DNA of 64,000 nt, from positions 434,001 to 498,000 of the forward strand of contig NZ_CP090207.1 of assembly GCF_021397715.1 (NCBI RefSeq), written 5' to 3'. The notes beneath the pieces are model-generated. The model saw nothing but the letters and a program-made list of their open reading frames with translations, was not told the origin of the DNA and did not search any database. Positions within the stretch are counted from its first letter, which is position 1. Each line of letters opens with the position of its first letter. Positions 38,418-47,212 of this stretch are shown one piece after another. The position numbers and the translations under genes were made by a program. This stretch comes from Pantoea agglomerans. GTDB taxonomy: Bacteria > Pseudomonadota > Gammaproteobacteria > Enterobacterales > Enterobacteriaceae.

Positions 38418-39107
38418 TTATATAAAAATAACGCCTGTGCTGAGAAACTTCTCTGGCAGATAATTATCCAGTGATTCCGCACGGCAATAGTTTTCAAACT
38501 GTTGTAGCGAATGCACGCCCGCTTTTTGATAAAGGGTCGTGATACGGTTACTGATAGTTTTAACGCTGAGGTTATAGATACGCGCGATCTCTTTGGCATT
38601 AAATCGTCGCAGCAATAGAAAGATTACATCCAGCTCGGCGGGGGTAAAAAGCGGATGCTCCAGCTGCGTTGTCAGTACCGAGGCTTTTTTGGCATCGATA
38701 AAGCTGGTTGCCGTCAGGTTGTCTATCGGTCGTGCATTCCAGATGTAGCCAAGCAACTGCTTTTTATTATCGAAAACGGGATATTTTTCGCTGATGAAGG
38801 GGGTGAGATAGTTATTGCCATACCAGTAATGGGTTTCAATGACGGTGACGCAGCTTTTCAGGGCTTTTACTTTTTGATCGTGCAGGCAGAATTCCTCCGC
38901 ACAGTCACTCCAGGGCGTCGGGAATTCACTGTCTTTTTTGCCCTGCAATGAAAAGGTTTTTGGTGTGGCAGTGTATGATATTGCTGCTTCATTCATATAA
39001 AGGTGCAGCGATGCTGCATCCTTAAAACCCCACGGCACGGGTAATAAATCCATTGTTGTGGCAAATGCAGCAATAAATTCATCAATATTGCGATATGAGC
39101 TGTCCAT
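38418..39107 (-). CDS. LuxR-type transcriptional regulator with PAS-like sensor domain
   Basis: A 229-residue protein. The N-terminal 150 or so residues look like a PAS-type sensory domain (IWNARPIDN region near 125). The C-terminus is a LuxR/FixJ helix-turn-helix (about 155-210): FTPAELDVIFLLLRRFNAKEIA, then YNLSVKTISNRI and LYQKAGVHSLQQF. No phosphoacceptor domain or acyl-homoserine-lactone domain is visible, so it is an orphan regulator with an unknown signal. The frame reaches further upstream, but that would overlap the GNAT gene; ATG 39107 has a GCGAGG site and a 22-bp gap. It probably controls its own small operon. Confidence 0.75.
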   Translation of the reverse strand: MDSSYRNIDEFIAAFATTMDLLPVPWGFKDAASLHLYMNEAAISYTATPKTFSLQGKKDSEFPTPWSDCAEEFCLHDQKVKALKSCVTVIETHYWYGNNYLTPFISEKYPVFDNKKQLLGYIWNARPIDNLTATSFIDAKKASVLTTQLEHPLFTPAELDVIFLLLRRFNAKEIARIYNLSVKTISNRITTLYQKAGVHSLQQFENYCRAESLDNYLPEKFLSTGVIFI

Positions 39108-39129
39108 GGCGCCTCGCTGAAAATATCGG

Positions 39130-39540
39130 TTAGAGTTTTTTGGCCAGATAATAGCGTGCGAAACGCTGTGCATATCCATGCTGTTCACCATAAACGCGAT
39201 AACCCAGCTTTTCGTAAAAACCGCGAGCCTGGAAACTCATGGTGTCAACGACCGACATATGACAGTCTCTGTTTCGCGCCTCCTCTTCTGCTGCCTGCAT
39301 CAGTTGACGTCCGGTCCCCTGCTGACGGCAGGCATCCTCTATCCATAAGAAATGGATATCCAGAGTGCCACACCAGGTATGGGCCAACAGTCCGCCTTGA
39401 ATATGGTGAAAGTCGTCATAAAGAATGACATTCAACGTTTTCAGATTGATATCGGCAAAGGATTCGTTGTGTTGCCAGAGGCGCTGAGTAATATATCTTT
39501 CAGCGTCAGTCTCTTCAGTGTGACCGATTTTAATTTCCAT
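39130..39540 (-). CDS. GNAT-family N-acetyltransferase
   Basis: A 136-residue single GNAT domain. The acetyl-CoA pyrophosphate loop is CRQQGTGRQLMQAAEEEA (about residues 71-88), preceded by the beta4 strand LDIHFLWIEDA and followed by SFQARGFYEKLGYRVYG (about 102-118). Substrate unknown; such small cytosolic members acetylate small amines, antibiotics or protein N-termini. It is the first gene of a probable operon with the LuxR-type regulator and the permease. The ribosome site is weak. Confidence 0.82.
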   Translation of the reverse strand: MEIKIGHTEETDAERYITQRLWQHNESFADINLKTLNVILYDDFHHIQGGLLAHTWCGTLDIHFLWIEDACRQQGTGRQLMQAAEEEARNRDCHMSVVDTMSFQARGFYEKLGYRVYGEQHGYAQRFARYYLAKKL

Positions 39541-39865
39541 ATTAAGGTATCCATTAATGATTCAATTAAAAATATTCATTACCTTGTTCTGCTGGTCCAT
39601 TTCATTCTTAACACGATGGTAAACGATGCGCAAGAGTTAATATTCCCCCTGTTATCGTGTGCTGTTAATATTATGCTGGCTGCAGTTTTGTTTCATATGA
39701 CATTCGATTTTTTTGCTGGCATCAGGGAAACACTAACTATAACGTCATAATAATCGCATTATATTTTAGTTCATATGACATGAACGCTTTGTTCACCTAT
39801 CCTTACTTCTGACGGGAAACGCATGCCGATTACCACAGGTGATCGGCATTCTTCTTAAAAACTCA
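39541..39865. promoter_or_regulatory. AT-rich upstream region with repeats and a hairpin
   Basis: 325 bp without a firm gene. It holds a 12-bp direct repeat (TTCATATGACAT at 39692-39703 and 39770-39781, 78 bp apart). The second copy is part of the inverted repeat GTTCAT-ATGAC-ATGAAC (39769-39785). A hairpin (ATGCCGAT / ATCGGCAT, 39823-39849) followed by TCTTCTT may end a + strand transcript. A 44-codon + strand frame (39616-39750, hydrophobic) has no ribosome site. The promoter of the GNAT operon must lie here. Confidence 0.45.
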
Positions 39866-40150
39866 ATGCGTTATTCGGCCCTGATTTTATTTCTGCCATT
39901 GTTCGATTGTTATCCCTGTCTGGCTGGATGCTGAAAGCGAGTATGATTCCACTTTAATTAATCCTGTAAAACAGTATTCGGAACAGGTGGGAAAAGGCGA
40001 GGGTTAATAGAGATCCGCTGCCAGTTGAAAGGGCATGGGCTGATATGCTCCGCGGCTAATTGTGCCCGCAGTCAACGTTTACGCGAAACGGGTCTGATCA
40101 TTCAACGCGTGCAGGCCAGCCAGGATGGCAAATTAAAAAGCACCGGATAA
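39866..40150 (+). pseudogene. Degenerate gene for a small exported protein
   Basis: Three frame pieces join into one plausible protein of about 93 residues. Piece 1, from ATG 39866, reads MRYSALILFLPLFDCYP, a signal or lipoprotein-like start. After one extra base near 39914-39917, a second frame reads VWLDAESEYDSTLINPVKQ and SEQVGKGEG. After one missing base near 40001-40006, the first frame resumes with LIEIRCQLKGHGLICSAANC, then ARSQRLRETGLIIQRV and a short tail to TAA 40150. The composition is protein-like throughout, with four cysteines. I do not recognise the family. It may be a true remnant, or the two shifts (both at short C or G/A runs) may be sequencing errors. It is followed directly by the mrcA terminator. 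Confidence 0.45.
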
Positions 40151-40183
40151 AAAAATGGGTGGTCACATCAGGTGACCACCCAT
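40149..40183 (-). terminator. Intrinsic terminator of mrcA
   Basis: On the minus strand a perfect 12-bp stem (ATGGGTGGTCAC / GTGACCACCCAT) with a five-base loop is followed by seven Us. It starts 27 bases after the mrcA stop. Confidence 0.93.
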
Positions 40184-40209
40184 AGATATTTCACACTACG
40201 CTGAAAGCA

Positions 40210-42753
40210 TCAGAACAGTTCGTGGCTCTCACCATTGTCCATAATGGTGGTGCCGACATCATGCACCGAGTACTCGGTCGGCTGCGTACCTTCAATGAAG
40301 TACTCCTGACGGGTATTGCCGCCACCATTCGCCAGCTTACCGGTGCTGCGATCGATGGTCACCGTCACCACGCCTTCCGGTGGGGTTAACGGCTGAACCG
40401 GCACGCCCTCCAGCGCACTCTTCATGAAATCATCCCATGCCGGTTGTGCGCTCTTCGCGCCGCCTTCATAGCCGGAGATCTGATCGGGAATCGCCCCTGA
40501 CAGCGTGCTGCGGCCTAAATTGCGGCGGGCATCGTCAAAGCCGATCCACACTGAGGTCACCACGCCCGGACCGTAACCCGAGAACCAGGCATCTTTCGAG
40601 CTGTTGGTGGTACCGGTTTTACCGCCGATATCATTACGCTTGAGGTCACGACCGGCACGCCAGCCGGTGCCCATCCAGCCTGGCTCGCCGAAGATATTCG
40701 AGTTCAGCGCGCTCTTGATCAGGAAGGTCAGCGGCGTGTTGATGACGTGCGGCGCGTAGTTGCCCTGCTCAGGCGGGACAGGCACCTGCTCCAGTTCCGG
40801 CTGTGGCACCGCCTGATTCTGGTTTTTGTCCGACGCCGCCACGTTTTCCACGCTCTCTTCATTGAGCGCCAGCGCTTTTTTGGTATCACCGTAGATCACC
40901 GGCAGATTGCACTGCGGACAGGCAATTTTCGGTTTCTCTTCAAACACCAGGCCGCCCTGTTCATTCTCAATCCGGGTGATGAAATAAGGATCAACCAGGA
41001 AGCCGCCGTTGGCCATCACCGAGTAGCCGCGAACCACCTGTAACGGGGTAAATGAGGCTGCACCCAGCGCCAGCGATTCGGTATGTACGATATTTTGCGC
41101 CGGGAAGCCGAAACGCTGCAGATACTCGGCGGCATAATCGACGCCCATCGCACGCATCGCACGAACCATCACTACGTTCTTCGACTGACCTAACCCCTGA
41201 CGCAGCCGAATCGGGCCATCATAGGTTGGCGGGGAGTTTTTCGGACGCCAGTCGGCACCGGCACCCGCATCCCAGCGTGAAATCGGCACGTCGTTAAGGA
41301 TCGAGGCCAGCGTCAGACCACGGTCCATCGCAGCGGTATAGAGGAAGGGTTTGATGTTCGACCCGACCTGACGCAGCGCCTGCGTAGCGCGGTTAAACAT
41401 GCTCTGGTTGAAATCAAAGCCGCCGACCAGCGCCCGGACGGCACCGTCATTCGGATCGAGGGAAACCAGCGCCGAGTTAACATCCGGTACCTGGCCCAGC
41501 CACCACGCATCATCAACTTTGCGGACCCAAATCTGCTGGCCGGGTTGTAAAACCTGGCTCACGCTTTTCGGTGTCGGGCCCTGAACGGTGTCAGACTTAT
41601 AAGGACGAGCCCAGCGAACCCCGGCTAAGGTCAGCGAGACATTGCTGCCATCCTTCATCATCACGGTCGCTTCATCGCTCCGTGCTTCAGTCACGACGGC
41701 TGGCTGGAGCGGGCCGTAGACCGGCAGCGTCTTCAGCGCTTTCTCGATCTTCGCCTGATCCCACGCCGGTTCGCCAACTTTCCACAACACGCTGGTCGGG
41801 CCGCGATAGCCGTGACGCATATCATAGGCCATCACGTTGTTACGTACCGATGTCTGCGCGGCTTGCTGCAGGCGACGGGTCACCGTGGTGTAAACCTTAT
41901 AACCGTCGGTATAGGCATTTTCACCGTAACGTTTCACCATCTCCTGACGCACCATCTCGCTGAGATAAGGGGCAGAGAAGGCGATTTCCGGACCGTGATA
42001 CTTCGCCACCAGCGGGGTATTACGCGCCTCGTCATACTGCTGCTGGGTGATGTAATGCTGATCTAACATGCGCGCCAGCACCACGTTGCGACGTGATAAC
42101 GCGCGGCTGTGCGAGTAGAGCGGGTTGAACGTCGACGGTGCCTTCGGCAGACCGGCAATCATCGCCATTTCACTCAGCGACAGCTGATCGACCGGCTTAC
42201 CAAAATAGACCTGCGAGGCGGCACCGACGCCATAAGCGCGGTAGCCGAGGTAGATTTTATTCAGGTAAAGCTCAAGAATTTCATCTTTATTCAGCAGTTG
42301 CTCAATGCGGATCGCCAGAAACGCTTCCTTTATTTTACGCATCAGCGTGCGTTCCGGACTCAGGAAGAAGTTACGCGCTAGCTGTTGAGTAATGGTACTG
42401 GCACCCTGCGAAGCATGGCCCGAAACCAGCGCAATGCTGGCGGCACGGAAGATGCCGACCGGATCGACGCCATGATGCTCATAAAAACGGCTATCTTCAG
42501 TCGCAATAAAGGCTTTCACCATCTCAGGTGGGATTTGCTGCAGCTTTAAAGGGATACGGCGCATTTCACCGTATTGCGCCATCAGCTCGCCCTCAGCGCT
42601 GTAAACCTGCATCGGCGTTTGCAGACGCACATCTTTCAGCGTGTTCACATCGGGCAACTGGGGCTCTATGTATTTGTACAAACCATAAATCGAGCCTGCT
42701 CCCAACAACATGCAACACACTGCAAGGATCAATAAATACTTTACGAACTTCAC
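40210..42753 (-). CDS. mrcA: Penicillin-binding protein 1A
   Basis: An 847-residue class A PBP (E. coli 850). One N-terminal transmembrane helix (about 5-28) anchors a GT51 glycosyltransferase domain (about 55-230, with the catalytic region ATEDSRFYEHHGVDPVG and QGASTITQQLARN). An OB-like insert follows, then the transpeptidase domain, with the serine in RQVGSNIKPF near residue 465, a SKN motif in GLGQSKNVVMV and KTGTTN near 715. It polymerises and crosslinks peptidoglycan in the periplasm, normally with LpoA. It is divergent from hofM, which starts 117 bp away. Confidence 0.97.
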   Translation of the reverse strand: MKFVKYLLILAVCCMLLGAGSIYGLYKYIEPQLPDVNTLKDVRLQTPMQVYSAEGELMAQYGEMRRIPLKLQQIPPEMVKAFIATEDSRFYEHHGVDPVGIFRAASIALVSGHASQGASTITQQLARNFFLSPERTLMRKIKEAFLAIRIEQLLNKDEILELYLNKIYLGYRAYGVGAASQVYFGKPVDQLSLSEMAMIAGLPKAPSTFNPLYSHSRALSRRNVVLARMLDQHYITQQQYDEARNTPLVAKYHGPEIAFSAPYLSEMVRQEMVKRYGENAYTDGYKVYTTVTRRLQQAAQTSVRNNVMAYDMRHGYRGPTSVLWKVGEPAWDQAKIEKALKTLPVYGPLQPAVVTEARSDEATVMMKDGSNVSLTLAGVRWARPYKSDTVQGPTPKSVSQVLQPGQQIWVRKVDDAWWLGQVPDVNSALVSLDPNDGAVRALVGGFDFNQSMFNRATQALRQVGSNIKPFLYTAAMDRGLTLASILNDVPISRWDAGAGADWRPKNSPPTYDGPIRLRQGLGQSKNVVMVRAMRAMGVDYAAEYLQRFGFPAQNIVHTESLALGAASFTPLQVVRGYSVMANGGFLVDPYFITRIENEQGGLVFEEKPKIACPQCNLPVIYGDTKKALALNEESVENVAASDKNQNQAVPQPELEQVPVPPEQGNYAPHVINTPLTFLIKSALNSNIFGEPGWMGTGWRAGRDLKRNDIGGKTGTTNSSKDAWFSGYGPGVVTSVWIGFDDARRNLGRSTLSGAIPDQISGYEGGAKSAQPAWDDFMKSALEGVPVQPLTPPEGVVTVTIDRSTGKLANGGGNTRQEYFIEGTQPTEYSVHDVGTTIMDNGESHELF

Positions 42754-42870
42754 CTGGAATTTCCCATCTGTTGTCGTTTGAGCAGTTTATAAACAACCGC
42801 GCGGTAGTATAAAGGCAAGCCAGACGCTTTGATATGTCCATTTTCCCCGGACGATAAGGAGATCGCGCAC

Positions 42871-43677
42871 ATGGCTTTTCATACCTGGCAAATTGGGCTG
42901 GATATTCAGAATAGGCAGATTTGTGCCCTGGCCCTCCAGCCTCAACGTGATGGCTGGCAGCTACGCCACTGGTGGCAGCAGCGGCTGCCGCAAGATACGT
43001 TAAGAAACGGCGTGCTGCAATCTTCGCCTGAATTACTGGCGGCCTTAACCGCCTGGCGACAGCGCCTGCCACGACGCTACTCCCTGCGTGTCGGGCTGCC
43101 AGCCCAACTGGTGTTACAGCGATCGCTGTCGCTTCCGGCGCAGCCACTTAGCGAGCCGGCGCTGGGGCACTATGTGCAGGCGGCGGCCCGACGGCTTTTC
43201 CCGCTGGAACCCGATGCGCTGGCGCTGGATTACCGGCCGGATGCGCAGAGTGGTCAGCTCTGTGTCACAGCCGCACGGCTGGAGATGATTGACCAGTGGG
43301 CAGCACCGCTGTTGCAGGCTGGATTAACGCCACAGGTATTTGAACTGACCACCGAGGCGCTGAAACGCCTGGCACAGCAGGCCCGGCTGGCTGCCGGAGC
43401 GGTGCTGGTTCTGCAGCAGGAAAAGCGCTGGCTGTGGAGCGACGGTCAGACCGCTGCGGATGCAGGCGACGCGATCTCCCTTGAGGCATTACAGCAACAG
43501 GCTTTCCCGCAGGCTTCGGCGCTGTTTGTCTGCGCCTCGCAGCCCGTGGCGTGGCCGGCCACTGCGAAGCCTTTCTCACCTTTCGATCTGATCCCGTTTC
43601 AGCAGCCACCGTTACCCGCCAATCCCGGAGCGTTCGCGCTGGCGGCGGGCCTGGCGTTGCGGGATAAGGATTGCTGA
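42871..43677 (+). CDS. hofM: PilM-like protein HofM
   Basis: A 268-residue protein of the HofM/PilM type, the cytoplasmic actin-like member of the type IV pilus/DNA-uptake alignment complex. The N-terminus MAFHTWQIGLDIQNRQI matches HofM. In E. coli the hofMNOPQ (comA-E) genes are needed to use external DNA as a nutrient. The frame opens 14 codons earlier, but ATG 42871 is preceded by AAGGAG and gives the usual start. hofN begins on the last base of the stop (TGATG). Confidence 0.88.
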   Translation: MAFHTWQIGLDIQNRQICALALQPQRDGWQLRHWWQQRLPQDTLRNGVLQSSPELLAALTAWRQRLPRRYSLRVGLPAQLVLQRSLSLPAQPLSEPALGHYVQAAARRLFPLEPDALALDYRPDAQSGQLCVTAARLEMIDQWAAPLLQAGLTPQVFELTTEALKRLAQQARLAAGAVLVLQQEKRWLWSDGQTAADAGDAISLEALQQQAFPQASALFVCASQPVAWPATAKPFSPFDLIPFQQPPLPANPGAFALAAGLALRDKDC

Positions 43678-44219
43678 TGGTGGCGGTCAATCTGCTGCCG
43701 TGGCGCCAGCGGCAGGCCGCAAAGCAACGGCGACAAAGTCTGATGGTGCTGGCAGGCGTTGCGGTCAGTCTGCTGTTGCTGGTGATGCTTCAGGTCTGGC
43801 GGCTGCATCGCGTGCAGCAGCAGGTTAGCGCAGAGACCGCGACGGCGCAGGTGGCGCTGGACGACCTGATATCACGTCTGGCCCGGCAAAAAACGCTGAT
43901 GGCACAGCTCGCGGCGCAGCAAAAGCAGCGTAAGAAGGCGCAGCATCAGGCAATACAGCGGGCTGCCTGGCAGCAATTCTGGCTGGATTTACCGGGGCTG
44001 CTGCCCGACACCGTCTGGCTGAACCAGCTTGAGAAGCGTGAGGGCCAGTTCTCGCTGGAGGGCCAGGCGCAGGATATGCAGGCAATCCGGCAATTTCGTC
44101 AGCAGCTGGCGGCCCTGACACTGTTCAGCCAGGTGGAGCAGGGCAGCGTTCAGCGTCAGCCTGGCGGGGGATATCACTTTACCCTGCGTGCGCAGCTTCA
44201 GGCGGTGAAGGATGAGTGA
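43677..44219 (+). CDS. hofN: PilN-like protein HofN
   Basis: A 180-residue inner-membrane protein. The short cytoplasmic N-terminus has the PilN signature VNLLPWRQRQ (residues 4-13), used to contact PilM. One transmembrane helix (about 22-42) and a coiled-coil/ferredoxin-like periplasmic part follow. It begins on the TGATG overlap with hofM and overlaps hofO by 8 bases. A TTG 6 bases upstream is less likely. Confidence 0.87.
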   Translation: MVAVNLLPWRQRQAAKQRRQSLMVLAGVAVSLLLLVMLQVWRLHRVQQQVSAETATAQVALDDLISRLARQKTLMAQLAAQQKQRKKAQHQAIQRAAWQQFWLDLPGLLPDTVWLNQLEKREGQFSLEGQAQDMQAIRQFRQQLAALTLFSQVEQGSVQRQPGGGYHFTLRAQLQAVKDE

Positions 44220-44706
44220 GTGGTGGAGAGGCTGGTGGCAGATGAAGACGATCCCACGCTACGGCACGCTGGCGGCAGTCGCATCTGCCTTACTGATGTT
44301 GGGCTGGCTGGTGTGGCTGCGGCCGGAGCGGCAGGCGCTGGCAACCCAACAGCAGAAGCTGCAACAGCTGACGAGCCAGCTGCAACTGCGCCAGCGGCAA
44401 TGGCACCAGAATCCGCCAGACGCGCTGTTGCAGGCACAGCTCTTAACTCAGGCTGCGCCTGTAACAGCGGCGACGTCTGTGCAGGCGGTGGAAACGGTCC
44501 TTGCGTCACGGCGCGGCCAGCTTGAACAGTGGCAACCCGATGCCCGGCCACGCTCCCTGACGCTGCATCTGCCATGGCAGGCGTTTCAGCCGCTGTTTAC
44601 CGAACTTGCTCAGGCTGCTGCACCGTTTCCGGCGCGTTTTCGGGTGCTTGCGCAGCCGCAGCATCTGGTCGTGCAACTCTGGCTGGAGCCTGACGATGCG
44701 CCATAG
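44212..44706 (+). CDS. hofO: PilO-like protein HofO
   Basis: A 164-residue protein with one transmembrane helix (about 17-36), a Gln-rich coiled coil (about 38-65) and a small periplasmic domain, the layout of PilO/HofO. It would pair with HofN in the inner-membrane alignment complex. The sequence is Gln-rich and poorly conserved between species, so identification depends mainly on order (M-N-O-P-Q) and topology. The end overlaps hofP by 11 bases. Confidence 0.82.
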   Translation: MSEWWRGWWQMKTIPRYGTLAAVASALLMLGWLVWLRPERQALATQQQKLQQLTSQLQLRQRQWHQNPPDALLQAQLLTQAAPVTAATSVQAVETVLASRRGQLEQWQPDARPRSLTLHLPWQAFQPLFTELAQAAAPFPARFRVLAQPQHLVVQLWLEPDDAP

Positions 44707-45079
44707 GCTGCTGGTGTTACTGCTGTGCTGCAGCAGCGCGCTGGCGCGCGATCCATTTCATCCGGTTGCGGGTGCAGTCTGTCAGCCGCCGGTGGAGCCG
44801 CTAACCGGCTGGCACCTGCAAGGGATCATTGGACGGCCATCCCGCTTCTATGCCGTGCTGGTGACGCCGCAGAAAAAGGCGATGGTGGTGCGGGCCGGGC
44901 AACCGCTGGCACTGTCGCCGTGGCAGCTTAGCGATATTGACCGGCGTAGCCTGACTCTGGCGGTCAGGAATAGCTGCAGTGCGCAACGAACCGCATTTTA
45001 TTTAAAAGGAGCTCCGCATGAAAAGGATTCTGACGTTATGGCTGGTACTCAGCTGCCTGCTGCCGGTCCACGCCGCTGA
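44696..45079 (+). CDS. hofP: PilP-like protein HofP
   Basis: A 127-residue exported protein. The signal sequence (MRHRLLVLLLCCSSALA) is followed by DPFHP, the short conserved motif at the mature N-terminus of HofP/PilP proteins, and a small beta domain (WHLQGIIGRPSRFYAVLV). It would connect the HofN/HofO complex to the secretin HofQ. The last 62 bases overlap the start of hofQ in another frame, an unusually long overlap. A longer upstream frame is rejected because it would cover hofO. Confidence 0.8.
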   Translation: MRHRLLVLLLCCSSALARDPFHPVAGAVCQPPVEPLTGWHLQGIIGRPSRFYAVLVTPQKKAMVVRAGQPLALSPWQLSDIDRRSLTLAVRNSCSAQRTAFYLKGAPHEKDSDVMAGTQLPAAGPRR

Positions 45080-46289
45080 CGATCAGCGTCTCAGCCTGGC
45101 ATTTGATAACACGCCGGTTGAGCGCATTTTACAGGCCCTGGCCGACTACCAGCAGATCAACCTGATTATCGCGCCGGAGGTGACGGGATCATTGTCGCTG
45201 CGGCTGGATGATCTGCCATGGCATCAGGCACTGGATCTGGTCGCTCAGATGGCAAAGCTGACGCTGATTGAGCACGAGAACGTGCTACTGGTCTATCCGG
45301 AAAGCTGGCAGCAGGCGCAGCGGCAGGCCCGCGATGAAGAGCAGAAAGATCGGTTGCAACAGGCACCGCTGCAACAGCGTGCAGTGCTGCTGCATTATGC
45401 CAGCGCCAGCGAGGTACACCGTAGCCTGCTGAGTGAGCGCCAGTCACTGATGACGCCGCGTGGTAGCGTCACGGTGGATAAACGCACCAACACACTGTTA
45501 ATACGCGATACGGCTGCAGCGTTACAGGAGACGGAGCGCTGGTTAAGGGCGCTCGATCTGCCGCTGGAGCAAATCGAGCTGGCGGCACATATCGTCACCA
45601 TCAGCGAGGAGCATTTACACGAACTCGGCGTCAACTGGGGACTACAGGCCGGTGACGCGGCGGTCACCCAGGCGCTTCATCATCCGCGGCTGGCGATTCC
45701 GCTGGCGGTGAGTTCGCCCGGCGTGAGTGTTGGCATGACGCTGGCGCGCATCGGCGGCCAGCTGCTGGATCTGGAGTTAAGCGCACTGGAACAGGAAAAC
45801 CAGATCGAAATTATCGCCAGTCCGCGTCTGTTTACCTCTCATCAGCAAACGGCCTCGATTAAACAGGGCACTGAAATTCCTTATCAGGTCTCAGCCGGTA
45901 ACAGTGGCGCAACCAGTATCGAATTTAAAGAAGCGGTGCTGGGTATGGAGGTGACGCCCAGCGTTTCCGGTCAGGGGCGTATCCAGCTTAAAATTCATAT
46001 CAGTCAGAATATGCCGGGCCGCAATATTAAAACCGGTGACAATGAGGTGCTGTCGATTGATAAACAGGAGATTGAAACCCAGGTGACGGTCAGGGACGGG
46101 GAGACCCTGGCGCTGGGCGGTATCTTTCAGCAGCAGCGAACCCGGGGAGAAAATCGGGTGCCGATACTGGGAAAAGTGCCGCTGATCGGCGGGCTGTTTC
46201 GTCAGCAATCTGAGCAGCGCAAAAAAAAGGAGCTGGTGATCTTCATTACGCCGCGATTGGTCAGGGAAGCAGCGCTTACGGCTGGATAA
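45018..46289 (+). CDS. hofQ: Secretin HofQ (DNA-uptake porin)
   Basis: A 423-residue secretin (E. coli HofQ 412). The signal peptide MKRILTLWLVLSCLLPVHA is followed by N-domains (about 20-190, with NTLLIRDTAAALQETERWL) and the C-terminal secretin domain (about 240-420) with VTVRDGETLALGGIF and GKVPLIGGLFRQQ. It forms the outer-membrane channel for DNA or pilus passage. ATG 45018 has an AAGGAG site. It closes the hofMNOPQ operon; aroK follows after 363 bp. Confidence 0.93.
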   Translation: MKRILTLWLVLSCLLPVHAADDQRLSLAFDNTPVERILQALADYQQINLIIAPEVTGSLSLRLDDLPWHQALDLVAQMAKLTLIEHENVLLVYPESWQQAQRQARDEEQKDRLQQAPLQQRAVLLHYASASEVHRSLLSERQSLMTPRGSVTVDKRTNTLLIRDTAAALQETERWLRALDLPLEQIELAAHIVTISEEHLHELGVNWGLQAGDAAVTQALHHPRLAIPLAVSSPGVSVGMTLARIGGQLLDLELSALEQENQIEIIASPRLFTSHQQTASIKQGTEIPYQVSAGNSGATSIEFKEAVLGMEVTPSVSGQGRIQLKIHISQNMPGRNIKTGDNEVLSIDKQEIETQVTVRDGETLALGGIFQQQRTRGENRVPILGKVPLIGGLFRQQSEQRKKKELVIFITPRLVREAALTAG

Positions 46290-46652
46290 AACGGAAAATA
46301 GGTCCCAGAAGGCCATCCGATTTGACGCAGGACAGGAATTAGCTTACAAGGTTTAGCGATTTTCAATACGGTGTAACCGTCTATGTTGGGTAAATCCCAG
46401 CAAACAGATCAGAAAATTCCTCTGTGAGCAGCGTTGTAAAGACGCAGCGCTGGCGCGTTACAGTTTCGCGAACCACAGGCCAATTCAGAAATGGATTTGC
46501 TGCAGGCAATATAATCGGTTGCCAAACAGCCTTGAGTGTTGAGATAATTTTTCGTCTGACTCTTGCTAACGCTCATGAGGTCTCAGTTCCTGTCCCGCCA
46601 GCAAATGCTGAACGCGGGGTATCATTAACGAATTCTTAGTAATACCGACAAA
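46290..46652 (+). promoter_or_regulatory. Upstream region of aroK
   Basis: 363 bp without a credible gene between hofQ and aroK. It should contain the promoters of the aroKB-damX-dam-rpe-gph-trpS superoperon. No strong terminator hairpin for hofQ was seen, so some read-through from hof into aroK is possible. Confidence 0.4.
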
Positions 46653-47174
46653 ATGGCAGAGAAACGCAATATCTTTCTGGTTGGGCCGATGGGTGCCGGC
46701 AAAAGCACTATTGGTCGTCAGTTGGCTCAGCAACTCAACATGGAGTTCTTCGATTCCGATCAGGAAATTGAGCGACGCACCGGAGCGGATGTGGGCTGGG
46801 TTTTTGACGTCGAAGGCGAAGCTGGCTTTCGCGATCGCGAAGAAAAAATCATTAACGAACTGACTGAAAAGCAAGGCATCGTCCTGGCGACAGGCGGTGG
46901 CTCCGTCAAATCCCGGGAAACGCGTAATCGTCTCTCCGCCCGCGGCGTTGTGGTTTATCTTGAGACCACCATCGAAAAGCAACTGGCGCGCACGCAACGT
47001 GATAAAAAACGTCCGCTGCTGCAGGTGGATTCACCGCCGCGTGAAGTGCTTGAAGCGCTGGCTGGCGAACGTAATCCGCTGTATGAAGAGATCGCCGACG
47101 TCACGATTCGCACAGATGATCAGAGTGCGAAAGTGGTGGCGAATCAGATTATCCACATGTTGGAAAAAAGTTGA
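46653..47174 (+). CDS. aroK: Shikimate kinase I
   Basis: A 173-residue kinase (E. coli AroK 173) that phosphorylates shikimate at the 3-hydroxyl. Walker A is GPMGAGKST (residues 11-19), the shikimate-binding DSDQEIERR (about 34-42) and GFRDREE (about 58-64), and the glycine-rich GGGSV (about 80). It heads the aroKB-dam operon; aroB starts 38 bp downstream. Confidence 0.97.
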   Translation: MAEKRNIFLVGPMGAGKSTIGRQLAQQLNMEFFDSDQEIERRTGADVGWVFDVEGEAGFRDREEKIINELTEKQGIVLATGGGSVKSRETRNRLSARGVVVYLETTIEKQLARTQRDKKRPLLQVDSPPREVLEALAGERNPLYEEIADVTIRTDDQSAKVVANQIIHMLEKS

Positions 47175-47212
47175 TCCAACGTTCGAAGGCTCTTTAACAG
47201 GTATCGAGCATC

